Shown: positions 26,557 through 35,866 of the stretch, one piece after another
Numbering within the stretch: position 1 is the first letter of the stretch
Layout of the letters: the number at the start of each line of letters is the position of its first letter
Program-made: the position numbers and the translations under genes
Notes under the pieces: generated by a model
The model's input: the letters and a program-made list of their open reading frames with translations, nothing else
Databases searched by the model: none
What the model was told of the DNA's origin: nothing
NCBI GenBank assembly: GCA_004321715.1
Contig: SGYN01000002.1
Coordinates: forward strand, 1 to 64,000
Reading direction: 5' to 3'
Length of the DNA stretch: 64,000 bases
Source of the DNA: a bacterium
GTDB taxonomy: Bacteria; Fidelibacterota; Marinisomatia; Marinisomatales; TCS55

Positions 26557-29472
26557 CTAATTAAACCCAAGTATAGATTTTAATAATGTATTGTGAAATT
26601 TTCTACGGACGTGTTTAATCCTAGAGTTTTCGCGGGTTGGATAGACTCTGTTTGTTAGTAATACTATAATTAGCTCTTGCTCTGGATCTATCCAAAAAGA
26701 AGTACCCGTGTATCCTAAATGACCAAATGTCTTATCTGAAAAGTAATCTCCCGCGCTACTTGTACCATCTCTATCAGGTCGATCCCATCCATAACCTCTA
26801 TTTGCATCATCCACTGTACTCTGTCTTGAAGTAAATGAAAAAATTAAATCCTTATCAAGTATCTTTTTTTCTCCAACTATTCCATCATCTAATAACATTT
26901 GACCATATTTTCCTAAATCTTCTGCATTAGAAAATAATCCTGCATGAGCTGATATGCCTCCAAGTAAATTTGCATTTTCATCATGTACGTAACCATGTGC
27001 AGTCTGTTTAGGAAAAAGATCATAAGATAGGGTCTTCGTAGGGCCAAATATGCTAGTAGATAAATTTGCAATTTCTCTTTTAAAAGAGGTTTTTGAAGTT
27101 CCTATTGGAATCACAGTTCTTTCAGTTGGAGGAATATTTTTCCATTGGTTTGCAGGAGGATTATAAAACGTATTTTTCATTTCAAGGGGCGAATAAAACC
27201 ACTCACTTCCTAGCGCATGAAGGTTATTTCCACCTATTCTTTCTAAAATTGTTCCTAATAGTATCATACCTAAATCGCTATATTTATATTCAGAACCTGG
27301 TTGATATGTCAGTCTACGTTTGATAATATTTTCAAGAACATCTCCCCTACTTTTATATTTATTTTCTAGAAAATAGCGATGATAAGCGCTTAATCCTGAT
27401 TCATGGATTAATAAATGGCGTATTGTAATTGTATCTTTTCCAGATTTATAGAATCCTGGAAAAAATTCACTAATGGGTTGATCAAGATTAAGCTCTTTAT
27501 CATTCACTAATTTCATTACGATTGGAGTTGCAGATAATACTTTTGTTATCGATGCAAGATCAAAAATAGTCTCTGTAGAAACTTCTTTTGCTTTATAATA
27601 AGTATGATAACCAAAGCCCTTAGATAATATTGTTTTACCATGTTGTGAAATATATACTTGAGCTCCAGGGAAAATTTTAGCCTCTACTGCACTATCAATT
27701 ATAGATAGAGAATAAGATATATCTGCTTTTTCAAGAAAAGTGCTATCAGGGTGTACAAGAATTTGATCACCCCTTTTTAATTCTTTATTTAATTCAACTG
27801 GTAATCGACCAGTTATAGGAACGTCAGTTAATAATGCATTTGCCGCAGCTTCTACTAATACACTACCATATCCGTACGCAGCTAAATAAGTATCAATATA
27901 ATCGTAGGTTGGTAAATAAGGACTACCAAAGCTAGTTACGATAAAAGGGATTCCATTTTGATATAGTCTCTTTATTAGACTTGCATAACTATCATCTATA
28001 GTTGCTATGCCTTTATTCATACGTATTCGCACAAGAATTGATACTAATGTCAAATCAATATCTTTTAACTCATTTATTATTTCATTTATATTATTATCAT
28101 TTACTTTTTCAGTTACAATAATTTCTTTTAAATCTGGATAAGCACCATTTAATTTATTTTTCATAGGGAGTAAATATTTTTGAGAGTTTTTATCCTCAGT
28201 AATTGATAAGTGAGCAATGTTATTATAATTTGAAACTTTTTTTAATAAATCATATTTATCTTTTATAACTGTGATAGATAATTGAGCTATTTTATTTGCG
28301 ATGTTTATATGATTAGGATTGCCAATTATCAACTTACTTTTTTCCCAATCTCTTATTCCTTTATCTACCATTAGATTAAGTTCTTCTTTTGCTAGCCAAA
28401 TCCTTTTCACAGACTCATTAATTCTCTCCTCAGTAATACGCCCAGATAAAACGGCTTCTTTTATAGCGTTTATTGTTGAGTCTACATCAAGAGGTAATAA
28501 AATAATATCAGCACCTGCCTCCACTGCTCGCACACAAGCTTCAGAAGATTTAATATTATTTAATGCTCCCATCTCCATAGCATCAGTGACAACTAGTCCA
28601 TCAAATCTCAATTTTTTTCTTAACAACCCATTAGTAATCACTGATGATAAAGTTGCTGGTTTTTTTGAACGATCGATACCAGGAGTAATTACGTGAGCCG
28701 TCATTACCATTTTCACTCCATTTTTTACTGAGGATTTAAATGGAGGTAATTCAATTTTTGAAAAATCTTTTTTATTTCCATATATCACTGGCAACCTTGT
28801 ATGGCTATCTGTTGCAGTATTTCCATGGCCTGGAAAATGTTTGACACACGCATATACATTTTGTTCCTGGACACCACGAATAAATGAATTTCCAAATATA
28901 CTTACCAAACGCGGATCATCTCCATAAGATCTGAAATTAATAATAGGATTATCTGGGTTATTATTTACATCCATCACAGGTGCAAAAATCATATTGACTC
29001 CAAATGCTTTCGCTTCAATAGCAGTAATTTTACCCTGTTCATACGCTAGGATATTGCGGCCCGTTGCAGCTACAGCCATATTGGTTGGGAATAGTGTTGC
29101 GCCATCATACCATTGACCAAGCCCTCTTTCATAATCCGCAGCAATAAATAATGGAATATCTGACCAACTTTGAGCTATCTGAATACGTTCAAATGTCTCT
29201 TTTAAATCTCCTCCATAAACTACTGCACCTCCAATTCCTATTTCATTTATCCATCTATGAAATTTTTTGTATTCAAATGATGAATCATTTGTTAAGTCTC
29301 CTTTTAAACGGAACATAATCATTTGAGCAATCTTTTTTTCTATAGAAAGTTTTTCCCAAGGATCTTGAATAATTTCCGGTTCATCTTTACTAACAAAAAT
29401 TTGACATCCTGTTAGTAATAGGAAAAACAATAATAGAATATATTTAGGAAAAGTTATTTGGTTATCTTTCAT
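26557..29472 (-). CDS. nagZ: Lipoprotein fusion: GH3 beta-N-acetylhexosaminidase (NagZ-like) plus serine beta-lactamase-like domain
   Basis: A 971-residue two-domain lipoprotein (LLLTGC, C23). Residues about 35-370 form a GH3 N-terminal barrel with KHFPGHG (211-217), the NagZ-type D222/H224 pair and nucleophile D297 in VVTDAMEM. Residues 390-580 resemble the GH3 C-terminal domain. Residues about 585-965 are a class C beta-lactamase / serine hydrolase with SITK (S641-K644), YSD (731-733) and HLGYTG (918-923). NagZ splits GlcNAc from MurNAc; the serine hydrolase may cut the lactyl-peptide bond or a D-amino bond, analogous to the separate NagZ and AmiE of Bacillus. Fusions of this layout are known in Bacteroidota. 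Confidence 0.92.
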   Translation of the reverse strand: MKDNQITFPKYILLLFFLLLTGCQIFVSKDEPEIIQDPWEKLSIEKKIAQMIMFRLKGDLTNDSSFEYKKFHRWINEIGIGGAVVYGGDLKETFERIQIAQSWSDIPLFIAADYERGLGQWYDGATLFPTNMAVAATGRNILAYEQGKITAIEAKAFGVNMIFAPVMDVNNNPDNPIINFRSYGDDPRLVSIFGNSFIRGVQEQNVYACVKHFPGHGNTATDSHTRLPVIYGNKKDFSKIELPPFKSSVKNGVKMVMTAHVITPGIDRSKKPATLSSVITNGLLRKKLRFDGLVVTDAMEMGALNNIKSSEACVRAVEAGADIILLPLDVDSTINAIKEAVLSGRITEERINESVKRIWLAKEELNLMVDKGIRDWEKSKLIIGNPNHINIANKIAQLSITVIKDKYDLLKKVSNYNNIAHLSITEDKNSQKYLLPMKNKLNGAYPDLKEIIVTEKVNDNNINEIINELKDIDLTLVSILVRIRMNKGIATIDDSYASLIKRLYQNGIPFIVTSFGSPYLPTYDYIDTYLAAYGYGSVLVEAAANALLTDVPITGRLPVELNKELKRGDQILVHPDSTFLEKADISYSLSIIDSAVEAKIFPGAQVYISQHGKTILSKGFGYHTYYKAKEVSTETIFDLASITKVLSATPIVMKLVNDKELNLDQPISEFFPGFYKSGKDTITIRHLLIHESGLSAYHRYFLENKYKSRGDVLENIIKRRLTYQPGSEYKYSDLGMILLGTILERIGGNNLHALGSEWFYSPLEMKNTFYNPPANQWKNIPPTERTVIPIGTSKTSFKREIANLSTSIFGPTKTLSYDLFPKQTAHGYVHDENANLLGGISAHAGLFSNAEDLGKYGQMLLDDGIVGEKKILDKDLIFSFTSRQSTVDDANRGYGWDRPDRDGTSSAGDYFSDKTFGHLGYTGTSFWIDPEQELIIVLLTNRVYPTRENSRIKHVRRKFHNTLLKSILGFN

Positions 29473-29601
29473 TTCATTTCAAAGTTAAATGCTCTTAATG
29501 AAGCATTCTACATTCAATTCTATTCTTGTATAACTTAATGACTAAAAATAGATTACTTAACTAAAAAATTATTATCAACATATAGACAATAAACATATTT
29601 A

Positions 29602-30786
29602 ATGAACTCTAAAGAAAAAGAATATATTATTATTGGAATTGATGGTGGAGGATCAAAAGTATCTGCAGGTATTATAGATTCAAAAGATATATCAACTTTC
29701 ACTATCAAATCATTATCACAACAATATTATAATGAAAGGTCAGAATTTAATTCTGATTTTTCTCCAGTGGCTATGGATATCCAATTAAATGAATATAATA
29801 CTGAGGAATACAATGTAACTAACGATGAGGTTCTTCAAGGAAACGCAATAATAGAATCATTTCATAACTCTATCATTAATTTAAATATTGATAAACCCGT
29901 TTTGATGGGAATTGGAATGGTAGGTTTAAAAACAAAAGATTTAAGAGGTATCGGGGCTATTGCTAATGGGCCAAGAATACCAAAGTTTTGTATACAATTA
30001 GAGAATGTATTACATAAATCTAACATTCATTTATATAAGCCAATTCAATATATTGGAAGCGATGCTGATAATTGTGGAATTGGTGAAGAATATGGAAAAG
30101 ATGGCTTATTCAAAGATATACAAAATGGCTATTATATAGGAGGGGGTACAGGTACTGCAGATGCATTAAAACTTAAAAATGAATTGATTCCCTTTGATAG
30201 CATATCTTCATGGATAGCTAAATCATGGGAAATATTAAATGAAAATAATATTTCCATGGAGCAGTATACATCTCTTAAGGGTATTCAATCTATCTATAGT
30301 AATTATTCCGAAATACCAATAAATGAACTTTGTAATGAATCAATTTATGCAAATGAGATATTTTCAAGAGCACTAAAAAATGAACAAGCGGCTATATTAA
30401 CTTGTGAGGATATAACTAAATATATGTCAATATTAATTGTAGAACGGATTGAAACAATCTTTAGTGGTTGGCAAAATAAATTTGAACTATTAAATCCTAA
30501 ACATAGTTTGTTAATAAATAATCATCCATACAAAAATAATTTGTTAGAACGTATAATTATAGGTCAAGGTCTAGGTAAATTATTTCATCTATCAAAAAAT
30601 ACACCTTTACTTTGGGATCCATTACATAATAATATTTATGATATGATACAGAAGTCTAGGGTACTACCATCAGAAGCAAAAAAATTCTTTTTTGAAAATG
30701 GTACTCTGAAAAAAGGTTTTATTATGACCTCAAACTTGGATAATTCTGCCCTTTTGGGTGCAGGTGTAACAGCAATTTATAGCTAA
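29602..30786 (+). CDS. BadF/BadG/BcrA/BcrD-type sugar kinase (GlcNAc/MurNAc kinase-like)
   Basis: A 394-residue ASKHA-fold ATPase with the phosphate-1 loop GIDGGGSK (12-19), followed by SDADNCGIGE and the glycine-rich IGGGTGTADAL. This family includes eukaryotic N-acetylglucosamine kinase and bacterial MurK, which phosphorylates MurNAc and GlcNAc. It lacks the iron-sulfur cysteine arrangement expected of benzoyl-CoA reductase activators. Divergent from the nagZ fusion and two bases from the NagX-like gene, it most likely phosphorylates an amino sugar freed by recycling. Confidence 0.78.
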   Translation: MNSKEKEYIIIGIDGGGSKVSAGIIDSKDISTFTIKSLSQQYYNERSEFNSDFSPVAMDIQLNEYNTEEYNVTNDEVLQGNAIIESFHNSIINLNIDKPVLMGIGMVGLKTKDLRGIGAIANGPRIPKFCIQLENVLHKSNIHLYKPIQYIGSDADNCGIGEEYGKDGLFKDIQNGYYIGGGTGTADALKLKNELIPFDSISSWIAKSWEILNENNISMEQYTSLKGIQSIYSNYSEIPINELCNESIYANEIFSRALKNEQAAILTCEDITKYMSILIVERIETIFSGWQNKFELLNPKHSLLINNHPYKNNLLERIIIGQGLGKLFHLSKNTPLLWDPLHNNIYDMIQKSRVLPSEAKKFFFENGTLKKGFIMTSNLDNSALLGAGVTAIYS

Positions 30787-30788
30787 TT

Positions 30789-31904
30789 ATGAATAACGAG
30801 TCTAACAGACTACTTGCTCTTGATTGTTTACGTGGACTAACTATTGCTTTTATGATTATTGTTAACACTCCTGGTAGCTGGTCGTATGTATATAGTCCTC
30901 TACGGCACGCAAAATGGCATGGGTGTACTCCAACAGATCTTGTTTTTCCATTCTTTTTATTTATAGTTGGTGTTGCAATAAGGTTTTCATTTAAGCATTA
31001 CAATTATGAACCTTCAGTCAGTCTATTAAAAAAAGTTTTTTGGCGTACATTAACTATTTTTGCTTTTGGTCTAATGTTAAATGCATATCCATTCATACGT
31101 CAGGATTGGGATTGGTCCAGTTTACGAATTATGGGTGTATTACAGCGCATTGGTTTAGCATATGGATTGGCATCAATTATTTCACTATATATAAAAGATA
31201 ATAAAATATGGATTCCTTCCAGTATCATCCTTATTGGTTATTGGTGGATATTATATTTATTTGGAGGTAATGACCCATACGGACTTAATACCAACGTGGT
31301 ACGCGCTATCGATATAGCGCTAATGGGTGAAAAACATCTCTGGCTTGGAAATGGAGTTCCGTTTGATCCAGAAGGATTATTAAGTACCCTGCCTTCATCG
31401 GTTACAGTTCTGATTGGGTATTATATAGGTATGCTTATTCAAGAAAATGAGAATCAAAGCTTGCTTGTAAAATCTTTAATAATATATGCTGCAAAAATTG
31501 CAGCCATTGGATGGATTTGGGGATTTTTCTTTCCGATTAATAAACCACTATGGACAAGCAGTTATGTTTTATATACTGCTGGAATAGCAACTTTCTTCTT
31601 AGCCCTATTTATATTCCTTGTTGATATAAAAAATTATAAAAAACTGTTTTGGCCATTAATGATTTTTGGAACAAACTCAATTTTTGTTTTTGTTGGCTCT
31701 GCCATATGGGTGAAAACAATTATTAATATAAAGTTTATACTTAATGGGAATTTAGTTTCAGGTTATAATTACCTATATAGCACAATCTTTCAACCCTTAG
31801 CTGGTAATTTCAATGGATCGCTTTTATTTGCATTAGGCCATGTATTAGCTTGGTGGCTAATTTTATACTGGATGTACCGAAAAAGAATATTTATTAAAAT
31901 ATAA
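30789..31904 (+). CDS. nagX: NagX-like membrane acyltransferase (heparan-alpha-glucosaminide N-acetyltransferase-like, DUF5009)
   Basis: A 371-residue protein with about ten membrane helices related to lysosomal HGSNAT. The N-terminus has the family pattern LDCLRGLTIAFMIIVN, then H40, H44 and D50 in a segment reading HGCTPTDLVFPFF. Bacterial members (NagX, YeiB-like) are commonly encoded in GlcNAc or cell-wall recycling operons, but the reaction is not firmly known. It begins two bases after the sugar kinase stop, so the pair is co-transcribed. Confidence 0.85.
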   Translation: MNNESNRLLALDCLRGLTIAFMIIVNTPGSWSYVYSPLRHAKWHGCTPTDLVFPFFLFIVGVAIRFSFKHYNYEPSVSLLKKVFWRTLTIFAFGLMLNAYPFIRQDWDWSSLRIMGVLQRIGLAYGLASIISLYIKDNKIWIPSSIILIGYWWILYLFGGNDPYGLNTNVVRAIDIALMGEKHLWLGNGVPFDPEGLLSTLPSSVTVLIGYYIGMLIQENENQSLLVKSLIIYAAKIAAIGWIWGFFFPINKPLWTSSYVLYTAGIATFFLALFIFLVDIKNYKKLFWPLMIFGTNSIFVFVGSAIWVKTIINIKFILNGNLVSGYNYLYSTIFQPLAGNFNGSLLFALGHVLAWWLILYWMYRKRIFIKI

Positions 31905-31910
31905 ATAATT

Positions 31911-32663
31911 ATGTCATTAAATATTTTTATTACTGGTGCAAGTAGTGGTATTGGGGAATCACTAGCATACTATTATTCCCGGAAGCAATATACAATTGGT
32001 ATAGCAGCTAGAAGAAATAATCGTTTGGAATCCGTTGCAAATGAATGCAAAAAGTTGGGGGGGAATCCGATGATGTATAATATTGATGTATCAGATAGAA
32101 AAGAATGCAAAGATGCAATAGAAAAATTTTTGTTTATTACTAAAAGTATAGACATTGTAATAGCAAATGCTGGAATTGGAGGTTATGATAATATTTTAAA
32201 TGGGGATCCATCCGAAATAAATAAAATATATAATATAAATTTACTTGGTGTAAGCAATACTGTTTTACCATTTATTCCAAAAATGAAAAAGCAACATTCA
32301 GGAAGAATTGCAATCATTAGTTCAATTGCATCCTTTCGTGGTATACCAGAACATGGAGGCTATTCATCTAGCAAGGCAGCCTTAAATAATTTAACTGATA
32401 GTTGGGGTTATACTCTTAAACCCTATGGAATATCATTAACTACAGTATTGCCAGGATATATTGATACAGAAATGACAAAGGATCATGAATTCAAAATGCC
32501 ATTTTTAATGAACTCTAATAAAGCTTCAGAAATAATTGCTAATTCAATTCAACGAAAAAGACGCAAATTAATTTTACCCTGGCAATGGAAGTTTATCATC
32601 CCAATATTTCGTATTCTCCCTCGATCTTTGATTTTTAGGTTCTCTCCTAACCAAATAAAATGA
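31911..32663 (+). CDS. Short-chain dehydrogenase/reductase
   Basis: A 250-residue classical SDR: nucleotide-binding TGASSGIG (8-15), NAG (86-88), catalytic S137/S138, and YSSSK (Y151, K155). The ARR at 33-35 after the second strand favours NADPH. It lies seven bases downstream of nagX, so it belongs to that transcript, although its substrate is not evident. The basic, hydrophobic C-terminus (WKFIIPIFRILPRSLIFRF) suggests peripheral membrane association, as in some lipid-acting SDRs. Confidence 0.88.
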   Translation: MSLNIFITGASSGIGESLAYYYSRKQYTIGIAARRNNRLESVANECKKLGGNPMMYNIDVSDRKECKDAIEKFLFITKSIDIVIANAGIGGYDNILNGDPSEINKIYNINLLGVSNTVLPFIPKMKKQHSGRIAIISSIASFRGIPEHGGYSSSKAALNNLTDSWGYTLKPYGISLTTVLPGYIDTEMTKDHEFKMPFLMNSNKASEIIANSIQRKRRKLILPWQWKFIIPIFRILPRSLIFRFSPNQIK

Positions 32664-32780
32664 AAGTAACTTGTTTTTTTATCTTACGTCACTGCAACTT
32701 CTTAGAGGTTATGTTTATAGAAATAATACTTGATTGCCAAAACTTTTAACTGTATTTGATTACAACCAATACATTATAGA

Positions 32781-34058
32781 ATGAATGAAATTTTAAAATC
32801 CCAACTGGATGAAATTAATTCTGGTGCAAACAGACCAAAGAATGTAGATCAAACCTCAGTAAAAAAACTTGGAGTTCTAGGATCTGGACTAATGGGTCAT
32901 GGTATAACATATGTATCAGCATTATCTGAAATTGAAGTAGTTATGACTGATTCTTCTCAAGAAAATGCAGATAAAGGGTTTTCAAGAATAGAAGATATTT
33001 TACATGACAGTGTTGAACTTGGTCGAATATCACAAAAAAATGCAGATAAAATTCTTAATCGCATAACAACTACAGATAATTACAATCGACTTCAGGATTG
33101 TGATTTAATAATTGAGGCAGTATTTGAAGATCGTGATTTGAAAAGAAAAGTTACAACTCAAGCTGAAAGAATCATGGATCAGAATGGAATATTTGCATCT
33201 AACACCTCTACTCTTCCTATCACAAGCCTTGCAGAAAAATCTATTCGACCAAAAAAATTTATTGGTATACACTTCTTTTCCCCTGTACACAAAATGAAAC
33301 TTGTAGAAATTATCAAAGGCAAAAGAACCGATGATGAAACAATAGCAAAAGCTTTTGATTATGTATTAACAATTGGAAAAATACCAATTGTTGTAAATGA
33401 TAGTCGCGGGTTTTATACATCACGAGTATTCAGTACGTATACAAATGAAGGATTAGCTTTACTAGCGGAAGGGAACCATCCACAAGAAATTGAATCAGCA
33501 GGAAAAAAGGCTGGAATGCCGGTGGGGCCCCTTGCCGTAATTGATGAGATAAACCTTGGTTTAGTTGCAAGAATAAGAAATCAAACTAGAGAAGATCTTG
33601 CTACTGAAGGAAAAGAACTACCATTATTACCTTCAGATCGAGTAATTGATATTATGACCAAAACTGTGAATCGCTTAGGCAGAGCAAATGGTGGAGGTTT
33701 TTATGAGTATCCAGAAAATCAAAAAAAATATCTTTGGCCTCAACTACAGACCCACTTCCCTCCTGCAAAAAATCCTCTAGGGCAAGATGAAATGATAGAA
33801 AGAATATTATTTATACAAGCTATAGAAACAATTCGTGCTTATGAAGAAAATGTTGTGACATCTGTAGCTGATGCTAATATTGGAAGTATTTTTGGTTGGG
33901 GATTTGACTCTAACAAAGGGGGAACACTACAGTTTGTAAATAACTACGGAATTCAGGAATTTGAAAAAAAATCTATACAATTAGAAAAAAAATACGGTGA
34001 ACGTTTTAAACCTCCAAAAATGTTGAAAGAAATGTCTTCCAAAAAAGAAATGTTTTAA
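32781..34058 (+). CDS. 3-hydroxyacyl-CoA dehydrogenase (FadB/FadJ-like dehydrogenase part only)
   Basis: NAD-dependent enzyme of beta-oxidation. The Rossmann motif GVLGSGLMGHGI (31-42) and the catalytic-region HFFSPVHKMKLVE (164-176, general-base His164) are clear. A C-terminal helical domain doubled as in FadB/FadJ completes the 425 residues. It looks like the dehydrogenase half of a FadJ-type protein without the N-terminal hydratase, which is encoded separately three genes along (35859-36662). It begins a four-gene plus-strand run after a 117-base gap; any promoter is probably there. Confidence 0.9.
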   Translation: MNEILKSQLDEINSGANRPKNVDQTSVKKLGVLGSGLMGHGITYVSALSEIEVVMTDSSQENADKGFSRIEDILHDSVELGRISQKNADKILNRITTTDNYNRLQDCDLIIEAVFEDRDLKRKVTTQAERIMDQNGIFASNTSTLPITSLAEKSIRPKKFIGIHFFSPVHKMKLVEIIKGKRTDDETIAKAFDYVLTIGKIPIVVNDSRGFYTSRVFSTYTNEGLALLAEGNHPQEIESAGKKAGMPVGPLAVIDEINLGLVARIRNQTREDLATEGKELPLLPSDRVIDIMTKTVNRLGRANGGGFYEYPENQKKYLWPQLQTHFPPAKNPLGQDEMIERILFIQAIETIRAYEENVVTSVADANIGSIFGWGFDSNKGGTLQFVNNYGIQEFEKKSIQLEKKYGERFKPPKMLKEMSSKKEMF

Positions 34059-34066
34059 CATAGATA

Positions 34067-35866
34067 ATGAAAAAAAATAAAACTGTTAAAATTGGTTGTG
34101 CTTCTGCTTTTTGGGGTGACACTAGTAGTGCTGCACCTCAACTAGTACACAGTAAAAGTATAGATTACCTTGTTTTTGATTATCTGGCAGAAGTTACTAT
34201 GTCTATTCTTGCAGATGCAAAAATGAAGAATCCTGATTTAGGATATGCAACTGACTTTATCAAACATATTGGTCCTCTTCTAAATGATATAACAAAACAG
34301 GGGATTAAAGTTATTAGTAATGCTGGAGGGATTAATCTTAAATCATGTCGGAATGCTGTATTGGAAGAAGCAAAAAAGGCAGGAATAAAATTAAATATCG
34401 CAATTGTTGAAGGCGATAATCTCATTAGTGGAGAAAAAACTTTAAGAAGTCTACCAGTTAAAGAATTAGAAACTGATAAAGCTATGCCAGAACAAATTAC
34501 CAGTATTAATGCATATCTAGGTGCTGCTGGTGTCAGGCGAGCACTTGAACTAGGCGCGGATATGGTTATTACAGGTCGCTGTGTTGATAGTGCAGTTGTG
34601 TTAGGTCCATTAATGTATGAATTTGACTGGAAATATAATGAATATGACAAGCTTGCTGCCGGGAGCTTAGCTGGTCACATTATTGAATGTGGGGCACAAT
34701 GTACTGGTGGAAATTTTACTGATTGGCATTTGGTCAATAATTTTGATAACATGGGGTTTCCTATTGTTGAGGTAGCATATGATGGAAGCTTCATTGTAAC
34801 CAAACCTGAAGAAACAGGCGGGATTGTTTCATTTGGCTCTGTTGCAGAACAATTTCTTTATGAAATTGGTAACCCTGGGTCCTATCTCCTTCCTGATGTG
34901 AAATGTGATTTTACCAATGTTCAAATTGAAGAAATAGATCATGAAAAAGTATTGGTTAAGGGAGCAAGGGGGTTTGCACCAACAGATACTTATAAAGTAT
35001 CAGCAACATACTGGCATGGTTATCGAATTACAATAGCTGTGATCATTTGTGGAATAAATGCTTCCAAGAAAGCGCAAGTTACTGCTGATGCACTTATTAA
35101 AAAGACCAAACATATTTTTTTGGAAAATGGTCTGGATGATTATTCGGATACAAATATATCAATAATCGGAACTGAAACAACTTATGGAAAAAATAGAAAT
35201 GAAGTAGAACCTAGGGAAGTTTTATTGAAAATTATTGCTAAACACAAACAAAAAGATGCATTAACAATACTTTCAAAAGAACTTGCACAAGCTTCTACCG
35301 GAATGACTCCTGGGTTTATCAATATGTTCGGAGGAAGGCCTTCCGTATCCTCATCCATACACTTATTTTCTTTTTTATTTCCTAAAGACCAAATAATTAC
35401 TACAGTTGATATACATGATAAGGAATATGAAGTTGAAGCCTATACAGCAAAATCAAATTATATGGACACCAATTCAAAAATATCTGGTTTATCTGATAAT
35501 ATAGATATTACTGATACAGAGGTAGCATTGATAAATTTAGCTTATGCACGAAGTGGTGATAAAGGTGATCATTCTAATATTGGAGTCATAGCAAGAAAAG
35601 CTGAATACTTTCCATATATTCGAAAAGCACTTTCAATAGAAATAGTAGCAAAATATTTTGCTCACGTTCTTAAAGGCGATGTTGAACGTTGGGATGTCCC
35701 CGGAATCAACGGATTAAATTTTTTACTTAAAAATTCATTAGGTGGTGGTGGTATGGCCAGTCTAAATATTGATCCTCAAGGAAAAACATATGCTCAACAA
35801 CTTTTAGACATAATGATACCAGTTCCCCATATAATTATTGAGCAAACAAAAAATAATCATGACTAA
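34067..35866 (+). CDS. AtuA-like acyclic-terpene-utilisation protein (DUF1446)
   Basis: A 599-residue protein with the DUF1446/AtuA domain in roughly residues 1-450 (IGCASAFWGDTSSAAPQL, VISNAGGINLKSCRNAV, GADMVITGRCVDSAVVLGPL) and the AtuA-like ferredoxin-fold domain at about 490-590 (ARSGDKGDHSNIGVIAR). AtuA is essential for citronellol/geranylate use in Pseudomonas, yet its reaction is unknown. Homologues also occur in other acyl-CoA clusters. The gene sits eight bases after the dehydrogenase and overlaps the hydratase gene by eight bases. Confidence 0.88.
   Translation: MKKNKTVKIGCASAFWGDTSSAAPQLVHSKSIDYLVFDYLAEVTMSILADAKMKNPDLGYATDFIKHIGPLLNDITKQGIKVISNAGGINLKSCRNAVLEEAKKAGIKLNIAIVEGDNLISGEKTLRSLPVKELETDKAMPEQITSINAYLGAAGVRRALELGADMVITGRCVDSAVVLGPLMYEFDWKYNEYDKLAAGSLAGHIIECGAQCTGGNFTDWHLVNNFDNMGFPIVEVAYDGSFIVTKPEETGGIVSFGSVAEQFLYEIGNPGSYLLPDVKCDFTNVQIEEIDHEKVLVKGARGFAPTDTYKVSATYWHGYRITIAVIICGINASKKAQVTADALIKKTKHIFLENGLDDYSDTNISIIGTETTYGKNRNEVEPREVLLKIIAKHKQKDALTILSKELAQASTGMTPGFINMFGGRPSVSSSIHLFSFLFPKDQIITTVDIHDKEYEVEAYTAKSNYMDTNSKISGLSDNIDITDTEVALINLAYARSGDKGDHSNIGVIARKAEYFPYIRKALSIEIVAKYFAHVLKGDVERWDVPGINGLNFLLKNSLGGGGMASLNIDPQGKTYAQQLLDIMIPVPHIIIEQTKNNHD

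Noticed and set aside
29602-30786. Benzoyl-CoA or 2-hydroxyacyl-CoA dehydratase activator
   Set aside because: Lacks the expected paired cysteines for an iron-sulfur cluster and lies among amino-sugar genes rather than with dehydratase subunits.
34180-34650. 156-codon minus-strand open frame inside the AtuA-like gene
   Set aside because: Antisense shadow of a conserved domain; no start context or motif.
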